DNA from: Taudactylus pleione
Lineage: Eukaryota > Chordata > Amphibia > Anura > Myobatrachidae
Direction: 5' to 3'
Length of the DNA: 64,000 nucleotides
NCBI GenBank assembly: GCA_031769625.1
Contig: JAUIMM010000121.1
Span: 12,768,001-12,832,000 of the forward strand
Part shown: piece after piece, positions 1-10,160 of the stretch
Numbering within the stretch: position 1 is the stretch's first letter
How the letters are laid out: the number at the start of each line of letters is the position of its first letter
The notes under the pieces: model-generated
What the model saw: the letters and a program-made list of their open reading frames with translations, nothing else
Database searches by the model: none
Told to the model about the DNA's origin: nothing
Position numbers and translations under genes: made by a program

Positions 1-753
1 GGACTGTCACTTGATTACTTTTACAAGTAGGCAGACAAATTGGAACTGGAAGAGGCCTTCTTTCCTTTCTTTCCATCTCACTACATTAACTGTTGTGTTT
101 CCGTACAAGTTTTGCTTTGATACAACTTTGCTTTTCAATATATTATCTTATGTAAAAATTGACTATGTGCCCCTCGTTTGCCACCACAATTGTACCTTGT
201 TTTCCATTGTGCTGGCATGCACATATGCTGTATGTTGTCTTTATCATTGAACTAATAATGTATTTAAAAAAAAAGAAAGAAAATAAGATGAAGAAAGATA
301 ACATGGTATATTTTTTATATGTTCCTTCTTAGATTGTGCTGTGCTGCCTACCAGAACTGCATAGGCCACTAAAGAATGTACTTTGAATATACTTTGTCTT
401 GTATTTGGCAGGAAATATAGATATTTTCACCAAGTATTCCTAAACAATCTCTCCTGTCTGGCAAGCATCCCAGATTCCAGCCCCTGTTCTATGGAATTTA
501 TTATTTTTGCCTCACTCCATTCAGCTCCATGAGGACGATTGCCAGTGAAAATGAAATTATTGCAGGCAGTATACCCATAATACATTTGTTAGGGAGAGGC
601 AACAATAAGCTTTATCTTAAACACAAAATGCCATTTTAGCTAGGAAAAGGCTTTTTACCCTTCTAAAAATAGGCCCCACAGTTTAAGCCTTATCTCCAGC
701 AAAAGAAAAAAAAATGGGCAGCATAAATAGATTTTTTTTGTATATATGTATAT
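1..753. other. No gene recognised; AT-rich sequence
   Basis: No coding region or repeat with clear ends is visible. A short open frame at 11-250 encodes a Phe/Leu/Cys-rich peptide with no family resemblance. An A-rich run lies at about 265-290. The stretch could be intergenic DNA or old decayed repeat. Confidence 0.5.
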
Positions 754-1009
754 TAGGGATGAGCGGGTTCGGATTTTCGAAATCCGAACCCCCCCGATCC
801 GAGCTGGGAACCGATTACGGCTCGGGTTTTCCGGCCAGACTCGGTTCCCGGAACAAGGCAAAACGTCATCACCCTGGTGTCGGATTCTCACGAGACCCGG
901 CCTTTGCACATTTCGCGACTCCCGCCCGCCATCTTCACTCCATTCCTGGAGAGTGTAGTGAGAGGACGTGTAGTGTACTAGTGTAGTGTAGTGTCTGTGG
1001 GAAAGTGGC

Positions 1010-1386
1010 TCTGCTGTATCAACCTGCTCTGCTGTATCAATCCAGTCCAGTGGTGCTGTGCTGCTGTATCAGTCTGGGCTGGGGGTGACCTGCTCTGCTG
1101 TATCAGTCCAGTCCAGTGGTGCTGTGCTACTGTATCAGTCTGGGCTGGGGGTGACCTGCTCTGCTGTATCAGTCCAGTCCAGTGGTGCTGTGCTGCTGTA
1201 TCAGTCTGGGCTGGGGGTGACCTGCTGTGCTGTATCAGTCCAGTCCAGCGGTCCTGTGCTGCTGTATCAGTCTGGGCTGGGGGTGACCTGCTCTGCTGTA
1301 TCAGTCCAGGCCAGTGGTGCTGTGCTGCTGTATCAGTCTGGAGGTGACCTGCTCTGCTGTATCAGTCCAGTCCAGTCCAGTGGTGC
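1010..1386 (+). repeat. 66-bp minisatellite inside the hAT copy
   Basis: The GGGGGTGACCTGCT segment recurs at 1081, 1147, 1213 and 1279, a spacing of exactly 66 bp. The unit contains smaller repeats of GTATCAGT and CCAGT. Because 66 is a multiple of three, two forward frames stay open and give Cys/Ala/Val-rich repeat peptides. I treat these as by-products of the array. Confidence 0.85.
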
Positions 1387-1394
1387 TGAGTCCA

Positions 1395-1860
1395 AATAAT
1401 ATTTACAGGGACTGCCCTATGTGGTGTTATTGGTATTCTGCCCTTCATCCAAATAATGTTTACAGGGGTTGCACTGTGTTGTGTGGTGTAAATTGCCCTT
1501 CATCCAACTATTTTTTACAGGGGCTGCCCTGTGTGGTGTGGTGTAAGCTGCCCTTAATCCAAATAATGTTTACAGGGGCTGCCCTGTGTTTTGTGGTGTA
1601 TGCTGCCCTTCATCCAAATCATTTTTACAGGGGCTGCCCTGTGTGGTGTGGTGTAAGCTGCCCTACTTCATCCAAATAATGTTTACAGGGGCTGTCCTGT
1701 GTGGTGTACGCTGCCCTTCATCCAAATCATTTTTACAGGGGCTGTCCTGTGTGGTGTACGCTGCCCTTCATCCAAATCATTTTTACAGGGGCTGTCCTGT
1801 GTGGTGTACGCTGCCCTTCATCCAAATCATTTTTACAGGGGCTGTCCTGTGTAGTGTACG
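1395..1860 (+). repeat. 50-bp minisatellite inside the hAT copy
   Basis: TACAGGG recurs at 1684, 1734, 1784 and 1834, spacing 50 bp, with more diverged 50-60 bp units before it. Each unit contains CTGCCCTTCATCCAAAT followed by a T-rich stretch and GGGGCTGYCCTGTG. The last three units are almost identical, so they expanded recently or are being homogenised. Confidence 0.85.
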
Positions 1861-1865
1861 CTGCC

Positions 1866-2262
1866 CCAGTGGTTCAGCTTCAAACAACGATGGAAGCCCT
1901 CCTCCTGCTAGAAAAATGAAAAGATTTAAGCTGGCAAAAGAACAGCAAATGACTATGCATTCTAAGAAGATATCACAAATCCCCAAGGAGAGTCCAAGTC
2001 TGGCGGCGGTTGCGATGCCTGACCTTCCCAACACTGGACGGGAAGAGGTGGCTCCTTCCACTATTTGCACGCCCTCTGCATATGCTGGAAGGAGCACCCA
2101 CAGTCCAGTTGTTGATATTCAAATTGAAGATGTCACTGTTGAAGTACAACAGGATGAGGATATTGGTGTAGCTGGCACTGAGGAGGAAGTTGACGAGGAG
2201 GATTCTGATGGTGATGTGGTTTGTTTAAATCAGGCACCAAGGGAAAGAGTTGCTGCACATAC
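1866..2262 (+). pseudogene. hAT transposase N-terminal fragment
   Basis: About 130 codons continue in frame from the minisatellite. They include a basic patch (RKMKRFKLAK), a segment IPKESPSLAAVAM and a long acidic run ending EEEVDEEDSDGDVVCLNQA. The second hAT copy has the same order at 6726-7010 (IPEESPSMSAVAM, then acidic, then CVKTVNQA), which identifies it. The frame runs into unrelated sequence at about 2262, before the BED zinc finger, so it cannot encode a transposase. Confidence 0.7.
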
Positions 2263-2487
2263 ATTTTTAAACATTTTTAAACCCATGTGTTTTTATTTAC
2301 TTTGCCCAGTGCTCAGTGCTGGACTTGTTATCCCATTGCTGGCGGCACCAGGAGCTACTCTTTTGGTCCCCAGCACTCTGCAGCACAAGCAATGCCCGGC
2401 ACTCGGAGCCGGGCACCCCCTGCTGCCATCTACCTTTTTACCTCTCTGGGGTATCAGGAGAATCCACTCCTGACCCCCAGCGTGTGC
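2256..2487 (+). repeat. Inverted duplicate arm of family A
   Basis: This ~230-bp arm is the reverse complement of 3585-4525 once the MITE at 3784-4475 is removed. Identity is very high by eye, from TTTGCCCAGTGCTCAGTG through to CCCCCAGCGTGTGCC. The two arms enclose the ~190-bp satellite units and the family A end. The arm holds the undisrupted target TA at 2298-2299. Confidence 0.85.
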
Positions 2488-2533
2488 CGACATCGGGTAA
2501 AATACATGCTATAGCGCGTATTTGCGAACACTG

Positions 2534-3025
2534 CTGTACCCTACTATACATGTCACATAATGCGGAATGATGGTCGTTTACTACGGAATGACAGCTGTTT
2601 TATTTGCCAGACCTATGCAAAAATGACATCAAAACAGTGAATATGTCCCACATTTAAATGCAGATTTTTCTAAGTTCTCCTAAGCGCACACACTTTTCCC
2701 TTTCCATATGCTTCCGCCTAGACCTGTACCCTACTATACATGTCACATAATGCGGAATGACAGCCGCTTACTACGGAATGACAGCTGTTGTATTCGCCAT
2801 CCCCAGGCAAAAATGTAATTAAAACAGTGCATATGTCCCACATTTAGACACCGATTTTTCTATGTTCCCCTAAGCGTACACACTTTTCCCTTTCCATATG
2901 CATCCATCTATGCCTGTACCCTACTATACAGGTAACATAATGTGGAATGATGGCCGCTTACTATGGAATGACAGTTGTTTTATTCGCCATCCCCATGCAA
3001 AAATGTAATTAAAACAGTGCATATG
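2534..3025. repeat. ~190-bp satellite, about 2.6 units
   Basis: CTGTACCCTACTATACA recurs at 2534, 2724 and 2914, exactly 190 bp apart. Each unit contains GGAATGACAGCTGTT, AAAACAGTGCATATGTCCC and CACTTTTCCCTTTCCATATG. The same unit occurs in the opposite orientation at 31300-32060. The array is truncated on the right at about 3025, where family A sequence resumes. Confidence 0.9.
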
Positions 3026-3189
3026 TTCTGTGGCCGGAGGCTGGCCACACATGGCTAATGGTGGCTGCGGAACTGAAGGGGTTAACCCCTCGTGCTGCAG
3101 CACCATTTTTAAACAGAACAGTAGGTACTAGGTGCCCATTTTACATGCTAGGCGCTGGGTGCGTTAAAGTGTATTTTATACCATTGTCC

Positions 3190-3415
3190 CTGTGGTTTGG
3201 GTCTCGGCTCTCGCAAGTCCGAGTGGACTTCCTGCTCTAATAGAGCAGGAAGTCCACTACTGACATCACAAGTGATGTCAGTAGGGCCGCCCACAAACAG
3301 CAGGCGTTCCTAAGGGAACGTCTGCGTTTGTGCAGCCACACCCCCTCCCCACCTACAAAATGGGGCAAGCTGTCAATCAACATCAACAGCCTGCAAGCGG
3401 GTCTGAATCAGGCCC
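3190..3415. mobile_element. 'Family C' MITE, right-hand part
   Basis: It ends in TCTGAATCAGGCCC, the terminus shared by several elements here. Internally it has a hairpin around 3226-3257 (a GAGCAGGAAGTCC segment facing its complement) and TGACATCACAAGTGATGTCA. The same internal order is seen at 29690-30004, in the same relative position in another family A copy. The left terminus is not clear. Confidence 0.6.
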
Positions 3416-3783
3416 ATAGTTTCATGGCTGCAGGACAGTATGTGGGTTGACTTCTGGGGTGCCCCAGCTCTACAGGGTGGCAGGGAGACGCTGCAGCCGG
3501 GATGCTTGTTCTGGACTGCAGGGCAGAGTAGCTGCCTGGTGGGGGACAGGGCGAGCTAACTCCCTGTACCTCCAGCACTGAGAGTGTGCACAGAGGCACA
3601 CGCTGGGGGTCAGGAGTGAATTCCCCTGATACCCCAGAGAGGTAAAAAGGTAGATGGCAGCAGGGGGTGCCCGGCTCCGAGTGCCGGGCATTGCTTGTGC
3701 TGCAGAGTGCTGGGGACCAAAAGAGTAGCTCCTGGTGCCGCCAGCAAGGATAACAAGTCCAGCACTGAGCACTGGGCAAAGTA

Positions 3784-4475
3784 CCGTATATACTCGAGTA
3801 TAAACCGACCCGAATATAAGCCAAGGTACCTACTTTTACCCCAAAAAACTGGGAAAACTTATTGACTCGAGTATAAGCCTAGTGTGGGAAATGGCAGCAG
3901 CTGGTAGTGCCCCCAGTAGTAATTCTCCCTGGTTGTGCCCCCAGTAGTAATCCCTCCTGGTAGTGCACCCAGTGGTAATCCCCCCTTTCAGTGCCTCCAG
4001 TGGTAATCCCCCCTTTCAGTGCCTCCAGTAGTAATCCCCCCCTGGTAGTACCCCCAGTGGTGATCCCCCCTTTTAGTGCCCCCTGTAGTAATCCCCCCCT
4101 GGTAGTTCCCCCTGTAGTAATCCTCCCCTGGTAGTTCCCCCAGTGGTAATCCCCCCTTTTAGTGCCCCTGGTAGTGGCCCCTGTAGTAATCGCCCCCTGG
4201 TAGTGCCCTCTGTAGTCCCCCCCAGTAGAGAGAGTGATAATAATAAAAAAAATCACTTACCTGAAACTCCCGCTCCTTGTCTGACAGACTCTCAGCGGCT
4301 GCTGATTACAGCAAACACGCAGCTGCCGGATCCGGCGGCTGTGTGTTTGTGATGTGTAGCGCTGACCGAACTCCGTCCGGTCAGCGCTACACTTCACTCG
4401 AGTATAAGCCGAGGGGGTACTTTTTCAGCACAAAAAATGTGCTGAAAAAGTCGGCTTATACTCGAGTATATACAG
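3784..4475. mobile_element. TA-flanked MITE, 692 bp
   Basis: The termini are CCGTATATACTCGAGTATAA and, on the opposite strand, CTGTATATACTCGAGTATAA. A TA lies on each side (3782-3783, 4476-4477), as for Tc1/mariner-type elements. The inverted duplicate arm at 2256-2487 preserves the uninterrupted target with a single TA, which proves the insertion boundaries. The element carries a GTAGTAATCCCCCC minisatellite, a GTGTAGCGCTGACC palindrome near 4355-4392 and a CAGGTAAGTG donor-like site on the minus strand. No transposase is encoded. Confidence 0.9.
3895..4230. repeat. Minisatellite in the TA-flanked MITE
   Basis: Roughly 30-35 bp degenerate units of the form TAGTGCCCCCAGTAGTAATC run for about 330 bp. 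A related motif forms arrays in two hAT-type MITEs at 19840-20195 and 40150-40280, although their termini differ. Confidence 0.75.
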
Positions 4476-5262
4476 TAAATAAAAACACATGGGTTTAAAA
4501 TAAAATGTTTAAAAATGTATGTGCAGCTGGGCACCAGGCATACAGCATGTATTTTAAGTGTGTATATTTGATTTATAGTATCTTAAATGTGTAATGTAAA
4601 TTAAAAGTGAACTCACCTTTGTTTCCCATGGAAGTCCCAGGGAATCCAAGGCTCTGTGTGTGTTGCTGGATCCCCTAGCCACTTCCAGGGAGATGGACTG
4701 CTTTTTTACGCAACCTCATGCCTGAAAGTGGTATGAGAAGGTGCATGGACAGCTGGCTAATGCAGCCAGCTAAGTTGTTTCAGGGAGCTCCCTCTCCATG
4801 GCCAGGAAACCCTGCCCGGGCACCTTGGTTGCTGACCACTGAAGCTAAGATTCAGGCTTGGTCCCTTAGGAGATTCCTGGAAGTACTTTTGGGGGGAAAC
4901 TTCTCCCAGCCCTAGACGAGCCAACTCCTGGGTGGCAACTAAAACACCAGGTGGACTCAGGCACAGGGGAGTGACCACTCCCCACTGCCCATAGGGGACA
5001 ATGTTAAATGTACATGTTGACAGCATGTGCACTTAACTTGTTGGCTGAAAACTACAGGGCAGACTTACTCCCTGTGGTAATGTGTATTGGAGTAGGATAA
5101 AAGAAGGCATGTGAACCCTTTATGGATGTATCTTTTGAACATCAAGGACTGCTATAACATCTTTGTATGCTAACCCCCTTAAATCTGGGGGAGTCCCTTT
5201 TAAGACTATTGAGCAATAAACATCTTTGTCTTTACAATAACTGCATCAGAGTCCTGCAACAT

Positions 5263-5537
5263 CAGAATTGTGCAAAACGCTATTCTGTTCTTAGGCTGTT
5301 CTGGATTGAGCCCAGCATCTCCAAGCTCAAGCCCTCTGCCAGAGCCTGCAGAGCCTGGTCCATTGCAAGGGATCAGGAGGAATCAGCTGACACTAATCAG
5401 AAGGTGAGGCCGCAGCTCATCGACGCATACGCAGCAGAAGCGGTTCCAAATTTGCCATTTTTGCAAACATAGGAATTTACTATGGCAAAAACAGGAGTAT
5501 TTTCTGTATCTTTAAAGCTGACCACAGATGATTTACA
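5263..5537. other. Gap before the large hAT; possible family B left end
   Basis: No gene is visible. The stretch from about 5470 (AGGAATTTACTATGG) to the target duplication may be the left edge of the palindromic family B element, whose remainder resumes at 18425 after the hAT insertion. That assignment rests on weak similarity only. Confidence 0.35.
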
Positions 5538-5779
5538 GTTAAAATTAGGGATGAGCTGGTTCGGATCTCTGAGATGGATCTGAGGCAGATCCGAGTTGGC
5601 TTGAGTTTTACCGCCTGACTCGGATCTAAAAACGAGGCAAAATGTGATCATCCCGGATTCTCGAGGGTTTTGGATTCTATAAAGGTCCTGTGATCGCCGC
5701 CATAGTTTCATTCCAGCTGTGGGAATGAAGAGGTAGGGATCTGGGATCTGTGCTGTTGCACGCTGATGCTGTGCATAGC

Positions 5780-6000
5780 AGCTGGCTAATGTTGTCCATA
5801 TATGGGCTGGCTGTTGTCCTGTCCATAAGGGCTGGCTGTTGTCTATAGAGGGGCTGGCTGTTGTCCTGTCCATAAGTGCTGGCTGGCTGTTGTCTATAGA
5901 GGGGCTGGCTGTTGTCCTGTCCATAGGGGCTGGCTGGCTGTTGTCCTGTCCATAGGGGCTGGCTGTTGTCCTGTCCATAGGGGCTGATTGTAGTGCTGTG
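5780..6000 (+). repeat. Minisatellite in the hAT 5' region
   Basis: Units of GGGGCTGGCTGTTGTCCTGT with spacer CCATA or CTATAGA are repeated about seven times. It sits at the same place relative to the terminus as the 66-bp array in the first hAT copy, but the unit sequence is different. Confidence 0.8.
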
Positions 6001-6094
6001 TTGTCCAGGGGGTCCTTCGTCCTTCAGGGGTGCTCTTTACCCACCCCCAGTGTGAAAATAAACAAATACATCTTGTGTATGTTAGCCACACTTG

Positions 6095-6295
6095 TCATCA
6101 GCACAGGGGTGCTGTGCTGCTGTCTGTTAAGGGGCTGCTGCTTCTTTCAGGGGTTCACCCCAGTGTTAAAAAAAAAGTTTTTTTTGGTGTGCATGTTAGC
6201 CACACCTGTCATCGGTGTAGGTGCGCAGGGGTGCTGTGCTGCTGTCTGTCAAGGGGTTGCTGCCTCTTTCAGGGGTTCACCCCAGTGTTCCAAAA
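6095..6295 (+). repeat. Two-copy tandem duplication in the hAT leader
   Basis: A unit of about 100 bp containing GGGGTGCTGTGCTGCTGTCT and CAGGGGTTCACCCCAGTGTT occurs twice. The copies are separated by poly-A/T tracts and a GTTAGCCACAC segment. Confidence 0.7.
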
Positions 6296-8458
6296 AAAAA
6301 ATAATGATACATTTTTTTGTGTGTGGTTGTGTCCGTAGTGAGTATGGAGGACAGTCACATGACCAGAGAGCAGGATCCACATACCAGTCTTGTAGCCGCC
6401 GGCACCAGTCATGATGGCGATGCAAGGCCGTCAACGTCATCTATGAAGGCCGATGTACCAGGGCTTAAGTCAGGCCAAAAAGTCAGGCTAAAAAAAATCT
6501 ACTTTTACACTTTTAAAGCAAAATAAAATTAAAGCTAAGTCAGCTTTAGAGAAACAAAACATTGGCAATATGCCATTCACTACATGAAGTGGCAAGGAAA
6601 GGATAAGGCATTGGCCTATATTTATGATGACTGATCGTTCTTATGATAATTTAAGCCCCTCTGCTTGTAGGAGAGGTACAAAAAAAATTAAAATTGTTAA
6701 GACGAGTAAGACACCCTAACCAACTATGTGCTCTGAAAAATCACAAATCCCAGAGGAGAGTCCAAGTATGTCCGCTGTTGCCATGTGTGAGCCTGACCAT
6801 TCTAGTAATACTGTACTTGAAAAGGATACTCCTTCCACCATTTGTGTGCCTTCTGATGTAGAAATTGAGGATGCTTCTGTGGAATTGCACGAGGAAGATG
6901 AGGAGGATATTTATCTAGTTGGCGATAACAACAAAGATGATGAGGATGTTGATGATGATGAGGATGTTGATGGCGAGGATGTTTGTGTAAAAACTGTAAA
7001 TCAGGCAACAGTTGTTGCCCATGGTGGGAAAAATCCTATTGTTGCCATGCCTGGGCAAAGGACCAAAAAATCCACTTCTCATGTGTGGAATCATTTCCAC
7101 CCAAATCTGGACAACCTTTCCCAAGCCATTTGTGACAATTGCGAAGTACCAGTGAGTAGAGGTAAGGATCTTAACCATCTTGGAACCTCTTCCCTGTTAC
7201 GTCACTTGCAGCGCATTCATCAAATTGGAAAGGGTATTGAAACTTTGGGGACAAAAAAACAAACAACAATCAGTCCAGTGTCACCAATCTGCTCCCTTCT
7301 ATCTGGATCCAAGCGCCTGCAATATCCACCACCAACACCTGCATCATCATCAACATCCTCATTCGTGATTGGAAGTAGTCCTGCATCCAATATCATAAGG
7401 ACTGACTCCTCTCCAGTGGCGGGCTGGGCCGGGGGGCAGGGTGCCATCTGCCCCCCGGGCCGGTACAATAGTGCAGCACTAGGGCCGCCACTGCGCTCTA
7501 TGAGCATATACCAGTGACAGCCAGGGAGGCTCCTGTGCCTGCCTCCCAGCTGTCACTCTCAGGCTGCAGCAGTGCAACTAGATCAAGAAGGAGCCCAGCA
7601 GACACAGACGGGCACTGGGGAAACTACAGGGTGGTCCCCCGGAGGTATGTGCAGACTACATATGTGACTCAGCACATACACTAGTGGCTCTGAATCTGCT
7701 GGAAAAAGGGAGGGGACGGGGGGTGGGAGGGGCCTTAGGGGACCACCTGTTGAGCCTGAAACATTGAGAGATCTTTGCATTCAGCCAGGGGGGCGTGGTG
7801 TGGGCACTCGCTAGTCCCGCCACACCCACACCACACCCCCAGTATGGAGGCACTGGTGATGATCTCTCAATGTAATGCAGGCTCAGCAGGTGATCTCCCC
7901 CCCCCTCCCTCCTGTGTGTTCTGTGTTATGGGAGGGGGGGATCTATGTGTGGATGAAGCACTGTGTCAGCATGGTGGGGGTAGAGCTGTGTGGGGAGAGT
8001 GTGTGAGGGGGGAATCTAAGGGGAAGATCTTTGTGAGGTGGGGGATCTGAGTGAGGGGGATCTGTATGGGTGCAGCGCTGTACCTGTGTGAGAAGGTGAT
8101 CTCAGTGATTGAGGGGAGGTTATAATGTCTTGTTGCAAATATTGCACGTGTGTGTGTATATAAATGGATATACAGTATATGCACCATGCCAAACTGTAAC
8201 TTATCTCCGGGTGAATGGGATGAACTTACGCAGCTGGGTGCGGTGGTTGGATGTTGTATGACGCAATCGCAGTTTGCCAGTGCGAAGAGGATCCGGTGAG
8301 GAAGCTGAGGAGCTGCAGCCAGCGACACACAGCGCAGCAGTCAGATGCTGGTAGGAACGCAGTAACACTGTTAGCAGGACAGCTGGAAGAGAGGCAAGGG
8401 TGTTGTCGCTGGCTGCTATAGGGGTGGGCTGCGCATGTGAGGCCATGGCATTTACTAA

Positions 8459-8792
8459 AGGTGCCCACACACATAGTGATGTGTTCTCAATCCCACGATG
8501 TGTAAGATTTCCCCTGAACTCTCCCCAGGCAGTCATGGTCACGATTTGGAGTAAAAAATGTCCAATCTGACTTAAGATCCATCGTGCATCCAGTGCATTG
8601 TGTCCCAGATTGGCAGATCTGCCCTACAGCACGGCAGATCTGAAGATGCGATGTACGACGAGTGAGGACATGCATCGGCATCGTGATCGTGAGTAGAAAC
8701 TCACGATTTGGGCATATTTTACACTATTTGTCCTCAGAATTCGTCGACATCGGCCAAATCGGGTAAAAAAATCACTGTGTGTGTGGCCAGCT
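8459..8792. mobile_element. MITE with TAA target duplication, 334 bp
   Basis: The ends read AGGTGCCCACACACATAGTG and, on the other strand, AGCTGGCCACACACACAGTG, with three mismatches in 20. TAA lies directly outside both ends (8456-8458, 8793-8795), the pattern of PIF/Harbinger-type MITEs. There is no coding content. Confidence 0.85.
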
Positions 8793-9005
8793 TAAGTCCT
8801 TACAGTAGCACTGGCAGCAGCAGTCATCTTCCTCACGTCTGTGTGTGTCTTCCCTCCCTCCTGTCTCTCTAATTTCTATCCCCCTTCTGTCTCTATCAGC
8901 TGAGATGATATTATATATATAAAAAATAAAATAATGCTATGTATCCACAGTCTCCCTACCCCCGAAATGTGTTACCTGCTCCATTTCTTCCTTTCCTTCC
9001 TCTGT

Positions 9006-9207
9006 CAGTGGTTTTCAAACTTGGCCCACGGGACCCCACACAGGTCACGTTTTCCAGGTCACCCAGCAGGTACACAGGTGTAGTCGTTACTCACTGACAC
9101 ATTTTAAAAGATCCACAAGTGGAGCTAATTATTTAAATTGCGATTCTGTGAGGAGACCTGAAAACATGCACTGTTTGGGGTCCTGAGGACCGAGTTTGAG
9201 ATCTATG
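9006..9207. mobile_element. Small hAT-like MITE, CAGTGGTTTTCAAAC ends
   Basis: The left end is CAGTGGTTTTCAAACTTGG. The right end contains GGTCCTGAGGACCGAGTTTG followed by AGATCTATG. This resembles the widespread vertebrate hAT-type terminus CAGTGGTTCTCAAAC. The flanking 8-mers TCCTCTGT and TGCTCCCC agree at only half their positions, so the target duplication is decayed. Confidence 0.6.
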
Positions 9208-9854
9208 TGCTCCCCAGATCCTATTTCTCTATTTGGAGTTGTGGCCTTTGCTTGCAGATTGGGTGCAGCCAAACAGAGTAAGCAGGGTTGAAATAAATGT
9301 AGTGTAGGGATATACATGTACACTGTGTGCCCTTAACTAAACTGAATCCCTTAACCACATACGGTCCCGCTGCTAAAGGAGCTGTTTAAAGAAAAAAATC
9401 TCTATTCAGGAGTGCTTTAATGCACAGGCAGTGTGACTGCATACTGGCCTAATAAGAACAACTGAGAGAGGGGGGCAGAGGAATGTGCCTATCCCCTTAC
9501 TCTGGCTGTCCTGGTGCTGATGATCCATTTCATCAGCGCCGCTATGTCAACAATGCCATAAGTTATTGCCGATGCCCATGTCTTGCTTAGAACACGTACA
9601 TAATCAGGTGATCTGTAGTGCTTTTTTACAGAGGGAACCACCTTAGCAGGTGGGTATGGCTTCCCCCAGTGTAAGCCATGGGCGGAAGGCATAACGCTAT
9701 TACACTGCTTTCTGGTTTGGGTCCTCGGTGCACGTTGTGCATGCACGGCTGTTGGTCGGTGCATATGTCACTGGTGGCTGACTGAGAGGGATCCAGAGCA
9801 CCCCTCTCTGGAAGAATTTGCTAAATAGTAGCCCATAAGCTACTATAGGATAAT

Positions 9855-10160
9855 GGGCCTGATTCAGCAAGGAACACATTTGCAAAGACGCACGCAATAG
9901 GTCAATTTTGCGTTCTGCGCATGCCTATGCATGAACTAGCAATTGAGATGGAAACTGCGTTTGCAGAGGCTATTCAGACCCAGAGCAGAGTGATGACAGG
10001 AAGTGTCGTTTGTGGGTGGTGATGGGGGGTAGTCGGGCAAACGCAGACGTGCCAGTGCGTTTCAACACCGTTACATGGGCGTCCATAAATTAGCCACTGC
10101 GACACCTGACGCCTCCTGAGGTCTCATAGCGTGTGCAGTCTGGAGATGGCATTACCCTAT
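9855..10160. mobile_element. Family C MITE, left terminus
   Basis: It begins GGGCCTGATTCAGCAAGG, the terminus seen at several other places in the window. The interior contains GCGCATGC and the GACAGGAAGTG / TGGGTGGTGATGG segment also seen in diverged form at 30660-30720. The right end is unclear, perhaps near TATTGGGCC at 10160. Confidence 0.55.

Larger units (their letters stand above)
754..2257 (+). mobile_element. hAT-family transposon, 5' part only
   Basis: The stretch begins with TAGGGATGAGCGGGTTCGGA, nearly the same terminus as the large hAT element starting at 5546. It then has a GC-rich segment with GGCAAAACGTCATC, two in-frame minisatellites, and an acidic N-terminal transposase fragment resembling that at 6726-7010. 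It stops at about 2257, where the inverted family A sequence begins, so the BED finger, catalytic part and 3' terminus are missing. No 8-bp target duplication could be found because the right end is lost. The 3' truncation is seen; its mechanism is not. Confidence 0.75.
2256..5262 (-). mobile_element. Unclassified repeat 'family A', inverted copy
   Basis: Read on the minus strand, this matches segments at 21716-22900 and 22915-30425. Shared landmarks include a start near 5250 containing AAAGATGTTTAT, a segment ending CAGGCATGAGGTTGC then GGGATCCAGCA, a CCAGTGCTCAGTGCTGG block, and an end around 3030-3150 with ATGGTGCTGCAGCA. No protein is encoded. On the plus strand the far end has AATAAACATCTTTG, which could be an LTR-type polyadenylation region, but no LTR pair was found. 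It carries a TA-flanked MITE and a family C MITE. A partial copy of itself lies inverted at its left end. Confidence 0.6.

Noticed and set aside
991..1399. Two overlapping open frames with repeated Cys/Ser/Val peptides
   Set aside because: They arise because the 66-bp array unit is divisible by three. There is no start context, domain or independent evidence of coding.
1586..2473. 295-codon open frame as a novel gene
   Set aside because: It is a chimera of minisatellite, hAT N-terminal fragment and family A repeat. The frame crosses the element junction at about 2260.
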